A DNA stretch of 64,000 nucleotides from Arcticibacter tournemirensis (GCF_006716645.1 NZ_VFPL01000001.1:2542001-2606000); one strand, 5' to 3'. Numbered from the stretch's first letter, positions 16,507-24,888 are shown. Numbers and translations are program-made. The notes: a model not told the origin generated them from the letters alone.

Positions 16507-17436
16507 TCATTTAGCTTTATAAAACGTGTTTGCCAGGTGTTGTATTCCATCGCGATAGGACGTTGGATTTACAGAGAAGGCCTTTCCAAATTTAGACGAA
16601 TCAACATTATAGTCGTACTCGTACTGGTAATACATTTCCACTGTCCCTTTTATTACCGGGTTGAACAATCCAAGGGTTCGCAGCATAAGATTGTTTACTT
16701 TCATAAAAGAAGGTTTTACCGAGAAGATATCAGCAGCGAGGTTTATAAAGTCGTAACCCTTCATTGCCGGAGCCGTAGGTAAATGCCAGATCTGATTGCC
16801 TGATTCGGGGCGCTGCCCAAGCAGGAAGACTCCTTTTGCTGCATCCGGAATATAAATGAAGGAGTGCAGCGTATCAGGGTTACCGAGCCATTGCGCCTTT
16901 TGTTTTTTTGAGTATTTATCCAGCACCATCATGTCGAAGAAGCTGTTCATAGAATCGGTCGCTCCATAGAAGTCAGCAGCGCGTGCTATGGTTGCATTGA
17001 GGTTTCCTGCCTTTACTTCGTCCATGAGTGCAGTAGCGATCTTTGCCCGCACTTCTCCCTTTTCGCTCGATGGATTGTATGGTGTTTCTTCTGTCATCGG
17101 GCCCTGAACACGACCGTACATGTAAACATTATCGAAAAAGATCAGTCGTGCGCCGCTTTCTTTGGTAGCGTCAATTACATTTTTCATTATTACAGGCCAC
17201 TGCTCTTTCCATACTTCCTTATCATATTTAAGTCCGGCACAGAGGTAGATCACTTCGGATCCTTTTGTGGCAGTCAGGACCTCTTTAGAGTTTAACAAGT
17301 CTGCCCTTAACCATGTTGCTTTGTCGCTGATCGTCACCGGTCTCCGGCTTACCAGGCGTACCTGATCGTCGTTTTTTATTAATTCGAGAGCCAGCGCATT
17401 GGCCACCGGCCCTCCGGCCCCAAGTATTGTGTGCAT
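16507..17436 (-). CDS. NAD(P)-binding epimerase/dehydratase-like protein (SDR fold)
   Basis: A 309-aa extended short-chain dehydrogenase/reductase. The N-terminus MHTILGAGGPVANALALELI contains a Rossmann glycine motif (GAGGPVA), although the motif is GxGGxxx and not the canonical GxxGxxG. A YMYGRVQ sequence near residue 110 supplies the YxxxK-like tyrosine region but without an obvious lysine, so catalytic capacity is uncertain. The C-terminal substrate domain is short. It probably acts in the cytosol on a small molecule; substrate unknown. A -7-type box (TAAGTTTG on the minus strand, 17457-17464) lies upstream. Confidence 0.8.
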   Translation of the reverse strand: MHTILGAGGPVANALALELIKNDDQVRLVSRRPVTISDKATWLRADLLNSKEVLTATKGSEVIYLCAGLKYDKEVWKEQWPVIMKNVIDATKESGARLIFFDNVYMYGRVQGPMTEETPYNPSSEKGEVRAKIATALMDEVKAGNLNATIARAADFYGATDSMNSFFDMMVLDKYSKKQKAQWLGNPDTLHSFIYIPDAAKGVFLLGQRPESGNQIWHLPTAPAMKGYDFINLAADIFSVKPSFMKVNNLMLRTLGLFNPVIKGTVEMYYQYEYDYNVDSSKFGKAFSVNPTSYRDGIQHLANTFYKAK

Positions 17437-17456
17437 AACTGATTTATTTAGTAATG

Positions 17457-17464
17457 CAAACTTA
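17457..17464 (-). promoter_or_regulatory. Possible -7 box of the epimerase-like gene
   Basis: On the minus strand the sequence reads TAAGTTTG, matching TAnnTTTG, 20 bp before the ATG at 17436. No good -33 TTTG is found at the right spacing, so this is tentative. Confidence 0.35.
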
Positions 17465-17525
17465 CTAAAGCGCAGGTTGTGAAAACGTTAACAAAAGATA
17501 AGAAAATGCTTTTGTCTGCCAGGGA

Positions 17526-18149
17526 TTATATGGCAAAAGAATGTGCGGGACTTACAACCCGTTTTCTGATGCGTGAAAGTGAAACGGGTGTGATGCCAAG
17601 GTAGTTCGCTATATAATGTTGAGGGATACGGTGGATTATATCCGATCCGCTTTGCAGCAACTGGAGGTAACGTTCTTCGGGCGTTTGGGTAACAAATGAG
17701 AATACCCTGTCTTCATAGCAACAGATAGTGGCTTCGGCGACCATACGGCCAAAACGCTCCATTTTCAAGTTTACACGTTCATCTGTAAGGAGCAGCTGAA
17801 GACTGGCGCCTGAAAAAACAATCATTTCGGTGTTCTCAAGCGCTTCGACGTGCAGAAGAGAGGGCTGATGGGTAAGAAAGCTTTTATAAGAGCTTACAAG
17901 ATCGTTTTCAAGGCTGAAGTAGGTTGTTACTTCTTCTCCATCTTTTACATGAAAATAGCGGGCGGAACCTTTCAGAATAAAGCCTACCTCATTGCACACC
18001 CGGCCCGATTCAACAAAGAGCGCTTTCTTTCTCAGCTTCCTTAAAAACAGATGTTCAGAGAAAATACTCCATTCTTCGTTGTTAAAAGTCACAAAGCTGG
18101 TGAGGTAATCTCTGAATACGTTCAGTTGCTTTTCAGCAGGCTTTTCCAT
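17526..18149 (-). CDS. Crp/Fnr-family transcriptional regulator
   Basis: A 207-aa regulator with an N-terminal cyclic-nucleotide-binding (cNMP) beta-roll (about 25-120, with VGFILKGSARYFH and TYFSLENDLV) and a C-terminal helix-turn-helix in which IANYLGITPVSLSRIRKR (about 180-197) is the recognition region. The pattern is that of the Bacteroidetes Crp/Fnr subgroup that lacks a canonical cAMP-binding arginine site, so the ligand is unknown. It starts 9 bp after the stop codon of the UbiA-type gene and is probably co-transcribed with it. Its target genes cannot be told. Confidence 0.9.
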   Translation of the reverse strand: MEKPAEKQLNVFRDYLTSFVTFNNEEWSIFSEHLFLRKLRKKALFVESGRVCNEVGFILKGSARYFHVKDGEEVTTYFSLENDLVSSYKSFLTHQPSLLHVEALENTEMIVFSGASLQLLLTDERVNLKMERFGRMVAEATICCYEDRVFSFVTQTPEERYLQLLQSGSDIIHRIPQHYIANYLGITPVSLSRIRKRVVSPAHSFAI

Positions 18150-18158
18150 AATGAGGCG

Positions 18159-19010
18159 TTATCTGAAATAAATGTCGAGCAGAAAACAGACAGCGAAAAT
18201 AACAGAGGCGATCCCGTTGGTGGTGCCGAAAGCGCGTCCAACCTTACTCAAGTCATCGGGTTTAACAAGACGGTGCTGGTAAATCAAAAGTAGGATAAAG
18301 AAGACGACTCCGGTAATATAAAATCCCCCTAAGGTGGTATAAAACATGGGTAGGGTTACAAAGATAACGCTTAATACATGGAGGAATGAAGATACAGCCA
18401 GCGCTCTTTTTCTGCCCAGCCATGCCGGAATAGAAAAGAGTTTTTCCTGTTTATCAAATTCATCGTCCTGGAGAGAGTAAATTATATCGAAACCACTTAC
18501 CCAGCATACCACTGCCAGCGAAAAGAAGATGGGCAGCAGGGCGAACTCTCCCGTTACAACAAGGTAAGCGCCAATAGGGGCAAGGCCCAGACCGATTCCC
18601 AGTATCAGGTGGCATAAAGGCGTGAAGCGCTTGGTGAAACTATAACCCAAAACGACTGCGAGCGCCACGGGCGATAAATAAAAGCACAATGTATTAATAA
18701 AATAGGTGGTGAAAATAAACAGGACGCAGTTGGTGATAGTAAAAAGCAGCGCGTTTTTTGCGGGGATCTTACCTGCGGGGATATCCCTAATGGCAGTCCT
18801 CGGGTTCTTTGCATCGAAGTTGCGGTCGAGATACCGGTTAAAGGCCATCGCCGAGTTTCTGGCAAAGACCATACAGAGGATCATAAACGCGAGCTTCATC
18901 CAGTCGAACTGATATTCGGTGGTGCTTAAAGCCAGAAAAAAACCAATAAACGCAAAAGGCATTGCGAAGATGGTATGAGCAAAGAGTACGAGTGATAAAT
19001 ATTTCTTCAC
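18159..19010 (-). CDS. UbiA-family prenyltransferase
   Basis: A 283-aa integral membrane prenyltransferase with about nine TM helices. Both aspartate-rich motifs that bind Mg-prenyl diphosphate are present: NRYLDRNFDAKNPRTA (about residues 58-73) and DIIYSLQDDEFDKQ (about 175-188). The second motif and overall length fit the group annotated as putative 4-hydroxybenzoate polyprenyltransferase. Because Bacteroidetes of this type use menaquinone, a role in quinone prenylation is the natural inference, but the aromatic acceptor is not determined. It lies 36 bp downstream of engB and 9 bp upstream of the Crp-type regulator, suggesting one transcript. Confidence 0.9.
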   Translation of the reverse strand: MKKYLSLVLFAHTIFAMPFAFIGFFLALSTTEYQFDWMKLAFMILCMVFARNSAMAFNRYLDRNFDAKNPRTAIRDIPAGKIPAKNALLFTITNCVLFIFTTYFINTLCFYLSPVALAVVLGYSFTKRFTPLCHLILGIGLGLAPIGAYLVVTGEFALLPIFFSLAVVCWVSGFDIIYSLQDDEFDKQEKLFSIPAWLGRKRALAVSSFLHVLSVIFVTLPMFYTTLGGFYITGVVFFILLLIYQHRLVKPDDLSKVGRAFGTTNGIASVIFAVCFLLDIYFR

Positions 19011-19014
19011 GTAA

Positions 19015-19049
19015 ATTGTAAGTTGTAAGTTCTACGTTGTAAGTTATTA
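19015..19049. repeat. Heptamer array, 5 units (GTTGTAA type)
   Basis: Five 7-bp units in register (ATTGTAA, GTTGTAA, GTTCTAC, GTTGTAA, GTTATTA) fill the gap between ubiA and engB and run into the engB stop codon at 19047. The same period and related unit sequence occur at 23.3 and 58.4 kb. Confidence 0.65.
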
Positions 19050-19652
19050 GCTTATCTCAAATCTTCCGTTTACCTCGTTAATAAACGCCAGGACGTCATC
19101 ACGGCCTTCCTGATTTTCGGAGGAAGTAATAAAGTATTGCGGCACTTCTTCAAAGTACTCAAGGAATGCTTTCTTGAAGCCGTTCACGTTCTGAAGTGTC
19201 TTAACCTTGGATTGCTTATCGGCTTTTGTAAAAGTAAGGACAAACGGAATGCCATGCTCGCCCAGCCAGAAACAGAAGTCGAGATCTGCTTTCTGAGGTT
19301 CAAGCCTGCTGTCGATCAGTACAAAAACGCACTGCAGGTTTTCACGGTTTTTAAGATAATAGCGGATAAAGCGTTCCCACTCTTCGCGGCTCTTACGTGA
19401 AACTTTTGCATAGCCATAGCCGGGGAGATCGACAATATACCAGTTTTCATTGATCAGGAAGTGATTAATAAGCTGAGTCTTACCGGGCGTCTGCGAGGTT
19501 TTTGCAAGCCCTTTTTTATTTGTAAGCATGTTAATGAGCGAGGACTTTCCCACATTAGAACGCCCGATGAAGGCATATTCGGGCAACACCGGAGGAGGTA
19601 ACTTCTCTGTTCTTGTATTGCTGCACTTAAATTCGGCTGATCGTATCTGCAT
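19047..19652 (-). CDS. engB: Ribosome-biogenesis GTPase EngB (YihA/YsxC)
   Basis: A 201-aa TrmE-Era-EngA-EngB GTPase needed for large ribosomal subunit assembly. G1 is GRSNVGKSS (residues 30-38), G2 contains TSQTPGKTQ, G3 is DLPGYGYAK, and G4 is TKAD within TFTKADKQ. I set the start at ATG 19652 (MQIRSAEFKCSN), which matches the family. The frame is open for another 75 codons upstream, but that extension (rich in basic and aromatic residues) spans the perfect inverted repeat at 19796-19844 and is not homologous. Probably the first gene of a run with ubiA and the Crp-type regulator. Confidence 0.94.
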   Translation of the reverse strand: MQIRSAEFKCSNTRTEKLPPPVLPEYAFIGRSNVGKSSLINMLTNKKGLAKTSQTPGKTQLINHFLINENWYIVDLPGYGYAKVSRKSREEWERFIRYYLKNRENLQCVFVLIDSRLEPQKADLDFCFWLGEHGIPFVLTFTKADKQSKVKTLQNVNGFKKAFLEYFEEVPQYFITSSENQEGRDDVLAFINEVNGRFEIS

Positions 19653-19795
19653 TCCGGCAAAGTTATGAAAATGAAAGGTTATATCTTCATGGTGCTGCAC
19701 AGAGCGCGACGGGAAATTTGTCTTTAAGGATACGTACTGCCGGTGGCAGGGAAATCGTTTGGACCGATTTTGCCTCTCTTCGGTGCACCTTGCCG

Positions 19796-19844
19796 CTTCC
19801 TCCTGTGCTTCTTCGGGAAAATACCGAAGAAGCACAGGAGGAAG
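19796..19844. repeat. Perfect 21-bp inverted repeat, 7-nt spacer
   Basis: The arm CTTCCTCCTGTGCTTCTTCGG (19796-19816, 21 nt; here only named by position) is exactly reversed and complemented at 19824-19844 around the spacer GAAAATA. Neither side carries a T-run, so it is not a standard terminator, and no transposase flanks it. It lies upstream of both divergent genes. Confidence 0.8.
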
Positions 19845-19948
19845 ACAAAGTATGGTCGCCAGATGGTGCCTTACCACGCAAAAGCATTTCAGAAGTGCGT
19901 GCGAAGCGGATATCCTTGCCCGGGATGTTAAAAAATATATTTTATAGC

Positions 19949-19960
19949 TAAAACGTTTTA
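19949..19960. promoter_or_regulatory. 12-bp palindrome with central CG, LacI-type operator candidate
   Basis: TAAAACGTTTTA is a perfect palindrome with the central CG dinucleotide typical of LacI-family operators, placed about 80 bp upstream of the GH92 start. No LacI-type gene is present in the window. Confidence 0.4.
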
Positions 19961-20038
19961 AGTATTATATTTGACCTTAATTAATCAGTTTTTGTTCCCA
20001 ACTTCTGTGTAAACTATGAAGTGGGGAGAGCTCCTAAG

Positions 20039-22219
20039 ATGATGAATAGAATTAGAAATATTTCGGCTTTAGCTTCTCTTGTTTTGGTTATACTCTTTAA
20101 GACGGCATCAGTTTCTAATGCACAGACTAAAACTAACCTAACAAAGTACGTAAACCCCTTTATTGGTACGGCGCCTCTTACAGACCCGAAGATTTTAGGT
20201 TATACACTTCCTGAAGGCTGGCGGTCGTGGGCGGGACTGGTATATCCGGGTAGTTCATTGCCAAATGCAATGGTTCAGTTAAGCCCGATCACTGAATATG
20301 GCTCTGGTGCCGGTTATGAGTACGAGGATGATATGATCTATGGTTTCACTCATACCAACAAAGGGCACTGGAATCTTTGTAATATTCCCATCCTTCCGGT
20401 TTCGGCATCGGGAAGTTCGTCTGAAAAGTTCGGCTCACACTTCTCCCATAAGAATGAAAGCGCTTCGCCGGGGTTCTATCAGGTATTTCTGAGCGACTAT
20501 AAGGTGAATGTTAGTCTCACTTCTACTTTGAGGTGTGGGTATCATAAATACGAGTTTGCCGATAATAAAGGCCGGCAGATTCTTTTTGATCTCGCTAAGG
20601 CTAATAATGGAGTTAACAATTGGAAAATTGAACAGGTAGGAACGAATGCGGTGCAGGGTTTTCAGGACGTGGGCGAGAAGATTTATTTCTATGCCGAACT
20701 GAATAACCCGATCAGCAAGCTGGAAAAGATTGGTGAGGGTACGCGCAGGGGCCGTGCCTTATTAAATATAAGTGATGGGAAGCAAGGTCCTGTTGAGTTA
20801 AAAATAGGTTTGTCGTTTGTGAGTGTTACGAATGCAAAACAAAATCTTCAGCAGGAAATAGGCGGAAAATCATTTAATGAAGTACTTAAGGCAGGTACGC
20901 AGACGTGGGAAACTTTTTTGTCGAAGATCCAGGTAAAGGGTGGAACAGAAAAGCAAAAGCAGTTATTGTATACTTCGCTGTACAGGGCAGTATTATGGCC
21001 AGCGTTAAGAAGCGATATAAACGGTGAATATACCGACGTTAAGGGAAAGGTTATAAAGGCCGACTTTAATTACTATACTGTTCCTTCCTTATGGGATACA
21101 TATCGCAATAAGTTAGTGCTCCTGGCTATAACTTCTCCTAAAGTAACGGTTGATGTGATTAAATCGCTGAAGGACATGGGCGACAAAACCGGCTTTATAC
21201 CTACATTCTTTCATGGGGACCATGCAGCATCGTTTATAGCTGGTTCTTACTTAAGAGGTTTAGATGGTTTTGATGTGAAGGGAGCTTATGAACTGCTGCT
21301 CCGGAATGCAAATATAGAGGGCGGTACCCGTCCGTTTATAAAGGAATATATCGAAAAGGGCTATATTTCAGAGCCTGATATCGCTGCTCCACATGTAGAA
21401 ACGAAGGCGAAAGCGGGCGTCTCTAAAACCCTGGAATATGCGTACGACGATTACGCCCTTGCACAGATGGCCAAAAAACTTGGCGACACAGCCAATTATC
21501 GCGTGCTCATGCAACGATCAAAGAATTACAGGAACGTTTTTGATCCTTCGACGCGTTTTATGAGGGGGCGGCTGGAAAGCGGCGAGTGGGTAAAGAATTT
21601 TGATCCGCAGTATCCTTACTACGAGTACATGTATCGCGAGGCTAACGCCTGGCAGGTCTCTTTCTTTGCACCGCATGATATGAAGGGTTTGATTGATTTA
21701 TATGGTGGAGAAAAGGGTTTTGAATCGAAACTTGATTCGCTTTTCTCGGTGCCCTGGAATCCGAAACATATTGCAAGAAATGTTGAAACAATGGTGGGGC
21801 AGTACTGTCATGGTAACCAGCCTGATCATGAAGCGCCTTTTGCTTATCATTTTATCGGGAAGCCCGAGAAATCGCAGAAGATGCTTGATTACATCATGAA
21901 CAATCTTTACGGAATAGGAGAGGACGGACTGGCTTTATGTGGTATGGATGATGCAGGCGAAATGTCGTCGTGGTACGTATTCAGTGCTTTAGGCCTATAT
22001 CCTTATTGCGCTGTTGACGATGAATACATCGTTACTGTTCCTCTTTTTGATGAGGTGAAATGGCAAACGGCCAACGGAAAAGTGCTTTCTATCAAGAAGG
22101 CAGGGAATGGCCGCAAGATGACCGGTATCACTGTTAATAAAGCGACCAATAAGGGTTATTTCGTATCACACGACCTGTTTAAGAAAGGCGGCGAAATAGT
22201 GATCAGCTCGGCTGAATAA
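20039..22219 (+). CDS. GH92 family glycosidase (alpha-mannosidase type)
   Basis: A 726-aa exported calcium-dependent exo-alpha-mannosidase-type enzyme. It has a signal peptide (MMNRIRNISALASLVLVILF, cleavage near SNAQ), an N-terminal beta-sandwich with the family motif VYPGSSLPNAMVQLSP and YGFTHTNKGHW, and a C-terminal (alpha/alpha)6 domain with SLWDTYRN, GNQPDHEAPFAYHF, and GIGEDGLALCGMDDAGEMSS followed by WYVFSALGLYPY, all GH92 signatures with the catalytic and calcium-binding acidic residues. I chose ATG 20039 (another ATG follows at once) over a GTG 18 bp earlier. It stands alone and ends 3 bp before a convergent gene. Likely substrates are alpha-mannosides of N-glycans or mannan, inferred from the family. 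Confidence 0.93.
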   Translation: MMNRIRNISALASLVLVILFKTASVSNAQTKTNLTKYVNPFIGTAPLTDPKILGYTLPEGWRSWAGLVYPGSSLPNAMVQLSPITEYGSGAGYEYEDDMIYGFTHTNKGHWNLCNIPILPVSASGSSSEKFGSHFSHKNESASPGFYQVFLSDYKVNVSLTSTLRCGYHKYEFADNKGRQILFDLAKANNGVNNWKIEQVGTNAVQGFQDVGEKIYFYAELNNPISKLEKIGEGTRRGRALLNISDGKQGPVELKIGLSFVSVTNAKQNLQQEIGGKSFNEVLKAGTQTWETFLSKIQVKGGTEKQKQLLYTSLYRAVLWPALRSDINGEYTDVKGKVIKADFNYYTVPSLWDTYRNKLVLLAITSPKVTVDVIKSLKDMGDKTGFIPTFFHGDHAASFIAGSYLRGLDGFDVKGAYELLLRNANIEGGTRPFIKEYIEKGYISEPDIAAPHVETKAKAGVSKTLEYAYDDYALAQMAKKLGDTANYRVLMQRSKNYRNVFDPSTRFMRGRLESGEWVKNFDPQYPYYEYMYREANAWQVSFFAPHDMKGLIDLYGGEKGFESKLDSLFSVPWNPKHIARNVETMVGQYCHGNQPDHEAPFAYHFIGKPEKSQKMLDYIMNNLYGIGEDGLALCGMDDAGEMSSWYVFSALGLYPYCAVDDEYIVTVPLFDEVKWQTANGKVLSIKKAGNGRKMTGITVNKATNKGYFVSHDLFKKGGEIVISSAE

Positions 22220-22222
22220 GAC

Positions 22223-22987
22223 CTATTTTTTGCGGACGTAAATATGCTTAAAGTGGTTCTTTCCGGTTTCCCGTTCGTCGATTTCGAACTGGTTCATGCT
22301 TCTTATGAGCGGCAGCATTTTTGAAAAGCCATAATTTCGCGGGTCGAAGTCGGGTTTCTTTTTTAATATCAGGTTGCCAAGTTCTGCCAGGAAGGCCCAT
22401 CCGTCGTCGTCTGCAAGGTCGCTGATGCTGTCGGTAAATAGTTTGATCGTCCTGGGGTCGATCTTGCTTATCGGTGTATTGTTCGACGCAGTCTTGCTCT
22501 TCGATTCCTTCTTAGGGTCATTGTCGGCAGGGACGACCGTTTTCTGTTCAAGGATCTCAATATAGATGAACTTATCGCATGCAGTGATAAATGGATTTAA
22601 TGTTTTCTTTTCTCCGATTCCGATCACTTTCATGCCTGCTTCACGCAGCCTGGTGGCGAGTCGCGTGAAATCGCTGTCGCTGGAGACGATGCAGAATCCG
22701 TCGACCTTGCCGGTATATAAAATATCCATCGCGTCGATAATAAGGGCGCTGTCGGATGCATTCTTCCCGGTTGAATAGCTGTACTGCTGGATGGGAGTGA
22801 TGGCATTCTCCAAAAGGACTTTTTTCCAGCCGGAGACTGTCGGTTTAGTCCAGTCGGCATATATCCTTTTAAACGTTGGCGTGCCGTATTTCGCTATTTC
22901 TTCGAACATTTCCTTTACATTGGCATAAGGAACATTATCGGCGTCGATTAATACGGCTAATTTGAGGTCATTCTGGGAGTCCATCAT
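22223..22987 (-). CDS. NYN-domain protein with C-terminal LOTUS-like region
   Basis: A 254-aa cytosolic protein of the NYN/LabA-DUF88 family, a PIN-like nuclease fold that acts on RNA. The first motif is VLIDADNVPY (D15, D17), the second is NASDSALIIDAMD, and the third is IVSSDSDFTRLATRLREAG, together giving the conserved metal-binding acidic residues. The C-terminal part (about 165-254, ending NHFKHIYVRKK) resembles the OST-HTH/LOTUS domain that follows NYN in many bacterial members. An RNase or RNA-binding role is inferred from the family. It lies 53 bp after a small unknown gene in the same direction and converges with the GH92 gene. Confidence 0.88.
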   Translation of the reverse strand: MMDSQNDLKLAVLIDADNVPYANVKEMFEEIAKYGTPTFKRIYADWTKPTVSGWKKVLLENAITPIQQYSYSTGKNASDSALIIDAMDILYTGKVDGFCIVSSDSDFTRLATRLREAGMKVIGIGEKKTLNPFITACDKFIYIEILEQKTVVPADNDPKKESKSKTASNNTPISKIDPRTIKLFTDSISDLADDDGWAFLAELGNLILKKKPDFDPRNYGFSKMLPLIRSMNQFEIDERETGKNHFKHIYVRKK

Positions 22988-23040
22988 TTTATCGGATCTG
23001 TTGTTTGTTTCTTCAGTAAATGTTTGTTGTCTTCATTGCT

Positions 23041-23292
23041 TTATTGATGAAGCGCCTGTAGCTGCAGGGCTATAGCCTGTAACAGGTCTTTATCAGGCAT
23101 ATTTTCTTTTTTGTCCATTTGTTCGGCACTGCTGATCGCCCGGTAATTACGCTCTTCGTCGGGTTCAAATATCACTTTAAAGCCACCGATGTCTACTTCT
23201 ACGCGGTATGTATATCCGTAGCTGAAGATGCGTGTTTCAAATTTAAGGGATTCTCCCCGGTATTCAACAGGAAGCACTAAAAGGTCGTCCAT
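23041..23292 (-). CDS. Small unknown protein
   Basis: An 83-aa soluble protein without signal or TM segment. The N-terminal two-thirds look like four beta strands (LLVLPVEYRGESLKFETRIF, then YTYRVEVDIGGFKVIFEPDE), and the end is a helix (KDLLQAIALQLQALHQ). I know similar short conserved hypothetical proteins in Sphingobacteriaceae but no function. It is 53 bp upstream of the NYN gene; the two are probably co-transcribed. The heptamer array at 23314 begins 22 bp upstream of its ATG. Confidence 0.7.
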   Translation of the reverse strand: MDDLLVLPVEYRGESLKFETRIFSYGYTYRVEVDIGGFKVIFEPDEERNYRAISSAEQMDKKENMPDKDLLQAIALQLQALHQ

Positions 23293-23313
23293 TTAGCAAA
23301 GGTACCTGAATGG

Positions 23314-23411
23314 GTTGAAAGTTGAAAGTTGAAGGTTGAGGGTTCAGAGTTGAAAGTTGTACGTTTTAAGTTAAGGGTTGAGTGTTCAGAGTTTAAAGTT
23401 GAGTGTTGCTA
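23314..23411. repeat. Heptamer array, 14 units (GTTNNNN)
   Basis: Fourteen consecutive 7-bp units, all beginning GTT, run without any slip from 23314 to 23411. Units include GTTGAAA (three times), GTTGAAG, GTTGAGG, GTTCAGA (twice), GTTGTAC, GTTAAGG and GTTGAGT (twice). The array fills the gap between the small gene at 23292 and the Bcr-type exporter, and its last unit contains the exporter's stop codon. The unit sequence drifts while the period is held exactly. Confidence 0.85.
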
Positions 23412-24626
23412 TTCTTTATTTTTCTCTTTCATGTTATAGATAATTGTCATCACTGCCATCGCAAAAATTGCCAGTATGAGGTAGCTGTAGCCAAGGTTGT
23501 GTTCGTCTTTGGCGGGTAGGAATTCGATAATTCCATAACTGAGGAGGGATACGATTACATACGTAATTCCGCCGGTGAGTCCGCTGGCGATACCGGCATT
23601 TTTAGGGAATTTGCCGAGGCAGAACGTAAAGTAATTATTAAAGGTATATCCCGCGGTTACATGGATTATAAAGGCGAAGAAGATCATAGAATAAAGATTT
23701 TCAATAAAGCTGATACTGATGATCATCGCTGCTGCAAAGGCTATCTGAAATCCGTGATTTATGAACATCTTTCTGAAGAAAGGACGGTTGATAGTGGCTT
23801 TGCCGGCAAAACCGCCGACCATCCATGCCAGTCCGAGGAACAGGGAGCTGTAGCCTGCTACTACCGGCGACAGTTTGAGATGGTGCTCTATGATGAAGGG
23901 CCCGGTCATGTTGTAAACCATTACCATGGTATAGGCAAGTCCAAGCATTACGATGCCCAGGCTGAAGCTCGATGTGCGGATCATCCGGGCATATACACCG
24001 GCTATGTTACCGAGGTGGAAGCTGGTAAAGTGTTTCAGCGTTTCTCCGCTATAAATGAGCTCAAGGATCACCATAATAAAGGCGAAGGCTGCAAGGAAAT
24101 AAAAGTTCGACTCCCAGCCGAAATGTGTTTGCAGGTGTCCGCCTATAAACGGAGCTACAATGGGGCCAGTAGACCAGATGATTGAAAAAAGACTTAAATA
24201 GTGTTTTAATTTCTCTCCACTAAATACATCTACAAAATATGCTCTTTTCCCCACGATGATGATGGCCGTGGTGATACCATGAATCACTCTCATGAAATAT
24301 ATAAGATAGATATTATGAGTAGATGCGATGACGAGACTTGCAATGCCGAATATGACGAGTGAAACGAGACAGAGTTTATATCTTCCGAAGCTATCGAGGA
24401 TGCTTCCAACAAACAATTGGGACACTCCGTAGCTGATGAGAAAAAGGCTCAGGCTAAGCTGTACCTGTATACTGCTTACTCCCATCGAAGCGGCCATTGA
24501 TGGCAAAGAGGGGAGGTATACGTCGGTAGCAAAACCAGAGAGGGGAAGTAAGGCAAAAGCGAGGAATGTTGATATGTCCTGATTCTTTTTCTTTAACGTT
24601 TTAGTTTTTACTGTGTTTGTGATCAT
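23409..24626 (-). CDS. Bcr/CflA-type multidrug MFS exporter
   Basis: A 405-aa major facilitator with twelve predicted TM helices. The TM1 pattern LLPLSGFATDVYLPSLPSMA (residues 27-46) and the loop 2-3 motif GSILDSFGRYK are typical of the Bcr/CflA drug:H+ antiporter subfamily. Substrates are unknown. The stop codon TAG lies inside the heptamer array at 23314-23411, so the natural 3' end borders repetitive DNA. A -7 box (TACTTTTG on the minus strand, 24695-24702) lies 69 bp upstream of the start codon. Confidence 0.9.
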   Translation of the reverse strand: MITNTVKTKTLKKKNQDISTFLAFALLPLSGFATDVYLPSLPSMAASMGVSSIQVQLSLSLFLISYGVSQLFVGSILDSFGRYKLCLVSLVIFGIASLVIASTHNIYLIYFMRVIHGITTAIIIVGKRAYFVDVFSGEKLKHYLSLFSIIWSTGPIVAPFIGGHLQTHFGWESNFYFLAAFAFIMVILELIYSGETLKHFTSFHLGNIAGVYARMIRTSSFSLGIVMLGLAYTMVMVYNMTGPFIIEHHLKLSPVVAGYSSLFLGLAWMVGGFAGKATINRPFFRKMFINHGFQIAFAAAMIISISFIENLYSMIFFAFIIHVTAGYTFNNYFTFCLGKFPKNAGIASGLTGGITYVIVSLLSYGIIEFLPAKDEHNLGYSYLILAIFAMAVMTIIYNMKEKNKE

Positions 24627-24694
24627 CTGCTTTGCCCGTGCTCTTTTCGTTTGCTATGTTTTTCGGCAATCTGCCTCTGTTTTTTTGGAAGGCA

Positions 24695-24702
24695 CAAAAG
24701 TA
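24695..24702 (-). promoter_or_regulatory. Possible -7 box of the Bcr-type exporter gene
   Basis: On the minus strand the sequence reads TACTTTTG, a match to TAnnTTTG, with a 69-bp leader to the start. The -33 element is not clear. Confidence 0.4.
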
Positions 24703-24811
24703 GATTTTTCCTTCAGCCTTTCCTGAGCGAATCAAACAGCGTTGTGTAAAAAATGATTATTCTTTCGGTCGGGAAAAGTATCCGGCAGCCATCGGATCTG
24801 TCGCTGAAATA

Positions 24812-24843
24812 TTTGGTTTGTATTTTTTTTAATCCTACCTTTG
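24812..24843 (+). promoter_or_regulatory. rpsO promoter (TTTG-N20-TAnnTTTG)
   Basis: TTTG at 24812-24815 and TACCTTTG at 24836-24843 are separated by 20 nt, an excellent match to the Bacteroidetes primary-sigma promoter. The leader to the rpsO start codon would be about 40 nt. Confidence 0.75.
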
Positions 24844-24888
24844 CCCCCTAATTAACAGATGGTTTAACGCTTTAATACTATTCAGGTA

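Larger units (their letters stand above)
19653..20038. other. Divergent intergenic region with a strong hairpin
   Basis: 386 bp between engB (minus) and the GH92 gene (plus). It contains the 21-bp inverted repeat at 19796-19844 and a 12-bp palindrome at 19949-19960. The open frames seen here on both strands are mirror images of each other through the inverted repeat and are not genes. Confidence 0.7.

Noticed and set aside
19796-19844. Insertion-sequence ends
   Set aside because: No transposase frame, target duplication or second element is seen; the repeat is a single hairpin.
19653-19951. Several short open frames and the 75-codon upstream extension of engB
   Set aside because: They mirror each other through the 21-bp inverted repeat and share no homology with EngB or other families.
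23314-23411. CRISPR-like array
   Set aside because: Units are only 7 bp, contiguous, with no spacers, and no cas genes occur in the window.
23661-24185. 174-codon plus-strand open frame inside the MFS exporter
   Set aside because: Mirror frame of a membrane protein gene; highly charged and unlike any family.
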